The translations under genes were made by a program, and so were the position numbers. Under the pieces are notes generated by a model. It searched no databases. It was not told the origin of the DNA and was given only the letters and a program-made list of their open reading frames with translations. Positions 60,917 through 64,000 of a stretch of DNA of 64,000 nt are shown here, piece after piece (position 1 is the stretch's first letter; every line of letters begins with the position of its first letter). Source of the DNA: JBBREP01 sp036501845 (lineage in GTDB: Bacteria; Actinomycetota; Acidimicrobiia; IMCC26256; PALSA-610); the NCBI GenBank assembly GCA_036501845.1, contig DASXZO010000113.1:15421-79420 (forward strand), given 5' to 3'.

Positions 60917-61169
60917 ATCGCCGAGCCTCGCCGGCCGCCGCGCGGAGCCCCGCCGCCGCAGCGAAGGTCCCGGCGAGCGGCACACGGCGTTCGCGATGAA
61001 CGACGTGATCGAAGCATCAAGCGCGTCGGGGTCCGACGCTTCGCGCACGACCGCGTTCGTGTGCTGCTGACGCCCCGCGAGCCAAATGCGACCTACGCCG
61101 CCACCGTCATACCCCGGCCGAACTCCGACGAGCCGACAGCACGAGGTGGCACGCGACTTCGTCGCGACG

Positions 61170-61195
61170 TGATCGCAGAGGCGCGACTGCGATCA
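61170..61195. terminator. 8-bp inverted repeat at the end of the Gfo/Idh operon
   Basis: TGATCGCA (61170-61177) pairs with TGCGATCA (61188-61195) across a 10-nt loop and overlaps the stop codon of the Gfo/Idh gene. The rest of the 276-bp gap from 60917 to 61192 holds no gene I can support. Confidence 0.45.
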
Positions 61196-62272
61196 GACCA
61201 CGTCGATCGGCGCCTCGATACGCGCCGATTCGAGCGCGGCGAGGAGCGTGTGCAGCACCGTGCGCGCCGTCTCGCCGTCGAGCAACAGGTCGTCGTGCTC
61301 GCCGCGCAGGTAGCCGATGCCATGGGCGGCTGATGCCGCGAACGCGTCGGGCGGCCGGTCGTCGAGGGCGTGGTACGCGACGATCTCGCCGTCGCGGTAC
61401 CGCACCACCGAGGGCTCTTGCACGCCCCGGCCGCTGATGCGGTTGCAGCGCACGTAACCCTTCGTGCCCGTCACCTCCACCCGCTCGTCGTCGGCGTAGT
61501 AGTCCGAGCGGAAGTACATCTCGGGCGCGAGCACGATCTCGAGCACCACGCGCACGCCGTTGGCGTGCTCCCAGATGAAGGTCGCGGGCGTGTCGAGCAC
61601 GAAGCCGCCGCCAAGCTCGGTGCGCCGGATCCAGCCGAACACTCGGGTCACCTCACCGAACAGCCAGTGGGCCACGGCAAGCTGGTGCCAGCCGTGATCG
61701 AACGTGAGGATGCCGTGGCCGTCGCGTGCTTGCTCGAACTGCCACTCGTAGCTCGCGGCGTCCACGTCCCAGCCACCCGTAGGAGTGGCGACGATCTTCA
61801 TGTGCATCGCCTGAGGCACGCCGATCTCGCCGGCATCGACGATCTCACGCAGCTTCACGAGCGGCCCGAAGTGGATGTAGTCCTCCATCACGCGCAGCAT
61901 GCAACCGTGGTCGCGCGCCGCCGCGACCATGCGGTCGGCATCGGCAAGCGAGCGCGCGAGTGGCTTCTGCACCTGCACATGGAAGCCGGCGTCGAGACAG
62001 CGCACCACCACATCGGCGTGATTCGGCGTGGGCACGAGCACGTCGATCACGTCGGGTTGGGCGGCGAACACCTCGTCGAGCGAATCGGTGGTGATGGCCG
62101 AGGGGAACTGCGAGTGCCAACGCTCGATCCGCGATGGTGCGAGATCGCAGAGCGCGACGACCTCCACGTCGGCGCGTTGGCGGTAGGGCGCCAAGCACAG
62201 CTCGGCGATCTGGCCGAGCCCGACGATTCCTACTCGTACCGCGCGATCGGTGATCGGGAGCGGTGTGGGCAC
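61193..62272 (-). CDS. Gfo/Idh/MocA family oxidoreductase
   Basis: 359 residues. The N-terminal Rossmann domain has VGIVGLGQIAE, ALCDLAPSRIE and the EKP-type motif as VQKPLARSLADADRMV. The C-terminal domain contains FDHGWHQLAVAHWLFGEV, where the H-x-x-D/H-type catalytic residues lie. Such enzymes oxidise or reduce sugars, inositols or other polyols with NAD(P). It is 17 bp downstream of the EamA transporter gene. The GTG at 62272 (PTPLPITDRAVR) is the nearest start with no longer unsupported extension. Confidence 0.9.
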   Translation of the reverse strand: MPTPLPITDRAVRVGIVGLGQIAELCLAPYRQRADVEVVALCDLAPSRIERWHSQFPSAITTDSLDEVFAAQPDVIDVLVPTPNHADVVVRCLDAGFHVQVQKPLARSLADADRMVAAARDHGCMLRVMEDYIHFGPLVKLREIVDAGEIGVPQAMHMKIVATPTGGWDVDAASYEWQFEQARDGHGILTFDHGWHQLAVAHWLFGEVTRVFGWIRRTELGGGFVLDTPATFIWEHANGVRVVLEIVLAPEMYFRSDYYADDERVEVTGTKGYVRCNRISGRGVQEPSVVRYRDGEIVAYHALDDRPPDAFAASAAHGIGYLRGEHDDLLLDGETARTVLHTLLAALESARIEAPIDVV

Positions 62273-62289
62273 AGCGGGAGTCTGTCGAA

Positions 62290-63135
62290 TCAGCCTGACG
62301 CGATGCACACCAGCGCTGCGAGCGCCACGCCGATGCCCACCCACTGCGTGCGGGTGAGCCGCTCGCGGCTGGCGATCCACGTGAGCAGCACGGTCCAGCC
62401 CGGAGCGAGCGAGGCGATGGGCGCGACGAGGCTCAGGAGCGCTCGGCGCACCGCGACGAGCAGTGTCGCGGTGGCAGCCACGTCCAGCAGGCCGGCGGCG
62501 ACCGCGAACCCGCGCGACGATCCCGTCGGCATGGTGAGCGTGCCGCGGCGGCGGGCCACGAACACCGCGACGGCCATACACAACACCGCCGCAGCTCGCC
62601 CTGCGAGCACGGGAACCTGGCCCGACCCCTTGCTCGTCTCGGCGTAGAGCACGAGCGACGATCCCAGGGCCACACCGGCGGCGACGGCGGGCACCACGCC
62701 CGGCGCAAACGACGTGCCCGGAGCCGACTCGCCGCCGCGAGCGATCAGCGCGCCCGCCACCACGGCTAGCGCCACACCGGTGAGCGCGAGAGCCGACGGA
62801 CGTTCCCCGTGCGCGAGTCCCCACACCACGGGCACGAGCGCGCCCACAACCGCGGTGATCGGCGCGACCACGCCGGCGGCATGGCGTGCGAGCGAGCGAT
62901 ACAGCAGGCCGAGCCCGACCACGTTCACCGCGCCCGCCACGGCCCCGTACCCGATGTCGGCCGGGTGGGCATGCGCCGACACGAACAGCACGAGCACTGC
63001 CGCACCGGCCAGGCTGCACACCTGCGCCACGAGCAGCACCGCGAGCGTCGAGGCGCGACTGGATGCGCGGCCGCCCGACCAATCGCCCGAGCCGAACGCA
63101 GTGGCGACGACCAGTCCGAGGGCGACGGCGATCAA
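62290..63135 (-). CDS. EamA/DMT-superfamily transporter
   Basis: 281 residues with ten hydrophobic segments in two EamA repeats, each ending in a pattern such as APITAVVGALVPVVWGLAHGERP and SLAPGWTVLLTWIASRERL. The family exports or imports metabolites such as amino acids and sugars. The TTG at 63135 is supported by TACGCT 8 nt upstream. The Gfo/Idh gene follows at 17 bp, suggesting a shared substrate. Confidence 0.88.
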   Translation of the reverse strand: MIAVALGLVVATAFGSGDWSGGRASSRASTLAVLLVAQVCSLAGAAVLVLFVSAHAHPADIGYGAVAGAVNVVGLGLLYRSLARHAAGVVAPITAVVGALVPVVWGLAHGERPSALALTGVALAVVAGALIARGGESAPGTSFAPGVVPAVAAGVALGSSLVLYAETSKGSGQVPVLAGRAAAVLCMAVAVFVARRRGTLTMPTGSSRGFAVAAGLLDVAATATLLVAVRRALLSLVAPIASLAPGWTVLLTWIASRERLTRTQWVGIGVALAALVCIASG

Positions 63136-63143
63136 GGCGCCGC

Positions 63144-63149
63144 AGCGTA
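63144..63149 (-). promoter_or_regulatory. TANNNT promoter hexamer (TACGCT)
   Basis: Minus-strand TACGCT is 8 nt before the TTG start at 63135. Confidence 0.45.
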
Positions 63150-63212
63150 GGCAGCGATGCGATGGCCGCCACCGATCCCGGCGCCGCTAGCCCGGCTCAG
63201 CCGCCGCCGGTC

Positions 63213-63530
63213 TCACGCGATGCTGATCGTCTTCCATCGAAGGCCCTCGTCGTCGAGCACGCCGGGAAGAATTCCCGCGGCGGCACTATCGGAGAGCCAC
63301 ACAGTGGCGCCGATTGCGTGCGCGACAGCGAGCGCTTCAAGGTTCATGACGTTGAGTCGCGAATGACGTTGCGCGAACATCGCCATCGCCGGGATGGTCG
63401 CGCGTGGATCCGGCAGCGCGATGTCGTCGCGCAGTTCGAGCGGACTCAGCACGGCAAGGTTCTGTTGATCGACTGGGAGTCGCTCGAACGGGCCCGACAG
63501 TTGCCCACCAGCACCGGCGACCGCGCCGCG
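63213..63530 (-). pseudogene. Fragment of a possible PIN-like protein C-terminus
   Basis: The minus-strand frame ending at 63213 reads SRLNVMNLEALAVAHAIGAT, then SDSAAAGILPGVLDDEGLRWKTISIA. The pattern of a helix with Asn-Leu-Glu-Ala-Leu-Ala-x-Ala followed by a strand and Asp looks like the C-terminal part of a PIN/VapC-like domain, but I am not sure of the family. No N-terminal half or start is present; the frame runs back into a crotonase fragment in a different frame near 63530. It is therefore a truncated remnant. Confidence 0.35.
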
Positions 63531-63534
63531 GCAC

Positions 63535-63750
63535 GCTGCCCGCGGCGACGTCCTGCAAGTCGAGGCCCGAGCAGAAGCCGCGGCCCGCGCCCGTGAACAC
63601 CACGGCGCGCACGTTGCGATCGGCGTCGCACTCGATCAGTTTCCGCCCCAACTCCATCAGCATCGGGCCGCTGATCGCGTTCAAGCGGTCGGGACGGTCC
63701 AACGTGATGGTCGCAACGTGCCCGTCGCGCTCGAAGATCACCTGACTCAT
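63535..63750 (-). pseudogene. Truncated enoyl-CoA hydratase/isomerase (crotonase) gene
   Basis: From the ATG at 63750 the first 72 residues are a normal crotonase N-terminus: QVIFERDGHVATITLDRPDRL, RAVVFTGAGRGFCSGLDLQD. The oxyanion-hole and substrate motifs are present. After DVAAGS the frame continues with arginine-rich, non-crotonase sequence, so about 180 C-terminal residues are missing. CATGCT lies 6 nt before the ATG, so a promoter-like hexamer survives. A deletion has joined this 5' end to the fragment next to it. Confidence 0.75.
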
Positions 63751-63811
63751 ACGCAGAGCATGCCAGGCCGGCGCGAGCCGCGCGGCCCGGCGGCGGCGCC
63801 TGCGCGGCGGG

Positions 63812-64000
63812 TCAGTCGTTGAGAAGGGCGCGGCCGACTTCCAGGCTGGCGAGGTCGCCGGCCATGAAGTGTTGCGATGCGGCGTGGATGTCGCGGAAGC
63901 ACGTTTGCAGCGGACCGTCGCGCAGCGCGTCAGTGCCGGCGAGGAGGTAGGCACGGCGCACGACATCGGCGCCGTCTTGGGTGACGAACACGGTTGCCTG
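63812..64000 (-). CDS. Acyl-CoA dehydrogenase/flavin monooxygenase C-terminal end (partial)
   Basis: The minus-strand frame is open from the right edge to the TGA at 63812-63814 and gives 62 residues. QTCFRDIHAASQHFMAGDLA is typical of the C-terminal domain of acyl-CoA dehydrogenase-like proteins, especially the HsaA/hydroxylase-type group with a C-terminal type 2 domain. These either oxidise acyl-CoA or, with a reductase, hydroxylate aromatics. The N-terminus lies outside the window. The crotonase remnant starts 62 bp further along the same strand. Confidence 0.65.
   Translation of the reverse strand, partial: QATVFVTQDGADVVRRAYLLAGTDALRDGPLQTCFRDIHAASQHFMAGDLASLEVGRALLND

Noticed and set aside
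60917..61192. Possible gene in the gap after the AlkZ-like gene
   Set aside because: A short minus-strand stretch reading REASDPDALDASITSFIANA looks protein-like but has no start, family or conserved continuation, so it may be chance or a worn remnant.
61193..63172. Apparent fusion of an Arg-rich N-terminal half to the Gfo/Idh oxidoreductase
   Set aside because: The first 300 codons lie out of frame over the EamA transporter gene and have no motif; the EamA frame is the real one.
1..64000. CRISPR arrays, tRNA or rRNA genes, insertion sequences, phage genes
   Set aside because: I found no regularly spaced direct repeats, no transposase or integrase motifs, and no recognisable tRNA or rRNA sequence on either strand by reading; a structured-RNA search was not possible.

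Overview
The window is GC-rich, gene-dense chromosomal DNA of an actinobacterium. Flavin-, CoA- and SDR-based catabolism, few clear Shine-Dalgarno sites and many TANNNT hexamers 7 nt before a start codon (leaderless genes) fit the Actinomycetota; I lean to Acidimicrobiia from gene style, which is inference. I see no rRNA, tRNA, CRISPR array, insertion sequence, phage gene or replication origin. Every stretch over about 300 bases carries a gene.

Layout. 1-4.2 kb: end of a membrane protein, a fused double CaiB-type CoA transferase, a decarboxylase-like amidohydrolase and a VOC protein. 4.2-6.75 kb: secreted penicillin-acylase-family Ntn hydrolase with a 13-bp tandem repeat upstream. 6.9-7.45 kb: Phd/RelE-type toxin-antitoxin pair. 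7.45-11.55 kb: an L-fucose-type oxidative sugar cluster (solute-binding protein, keto-deoxy-fuconate-dehydrogenase-like SDR, FucD-like dehydratase, aldose-dehydrogenase-like AKR). 11.56-12.45 kb: an Xre plus nucleotidyltransferase pair behind a perfect 18-bp palindrome. 12.5-17.3 kb: phenylalanine/tyrosine catabolism (hmgA, fahA, hpd, divergent phhA). 17.4-21.2 kb: molybdopterin oxidoreductase, beta-propeller protein and MoaD-like protein. 21.2-25 kb: Baeyer-Villiger monooxygenase (BVMO), alpha/beta hydrolase, acyl-ACP-desaturase-like diiron protein.

25-27 kb: MtfA-like and HtpX-like metallopeptidases. 27-30.5 kb: two cyclic-di-GMP proteins. 30.5-36.8 kb: a secreted lipase-like protein, a DUF347 membrane protein and a large secreted TIG/propeller protein. 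36.8-41.5 kb: a tightly overlapped operon, BVMO > esterase > SDR > zinc alcohol dehydrogenase, which reads as a ketone-to-ester-to-alcohol route. 41.6-43.6 kb: SDR-like epimerase, TetR with paired operators, SnoaL-like protein. 43.8-46.1 kb: PadR regulator facing a two-gene ABC exporter across a 14-bp hairpin. 46.1-50.2 kb: small enzymes and a rhomboid-like membrane protein.

50.2-59.7 kb is a second catabolic block: D-aminoacylase-like amidohydrolase and metal-dependent amidohydrolase, divergent from two M24-fold proteins of which the second has lost all five metal ligands, then TetR, aldehyde dehydrogenase and two SDRs. 59.8-64 kb: AlkZ-like protein, Gfo/Idh oxidoreductase with an EamA transporter, then a decayed stretch joining a crotonase fragment to another fragment, and the end of an acyl-CoA-dehydrogenase-like gene running off the edge. 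The genes describe an aerobic heterotroph using sugar acids, aromatic amino acids, ketones or lactones, and amide or acyl compounds, with mainly local regulators.
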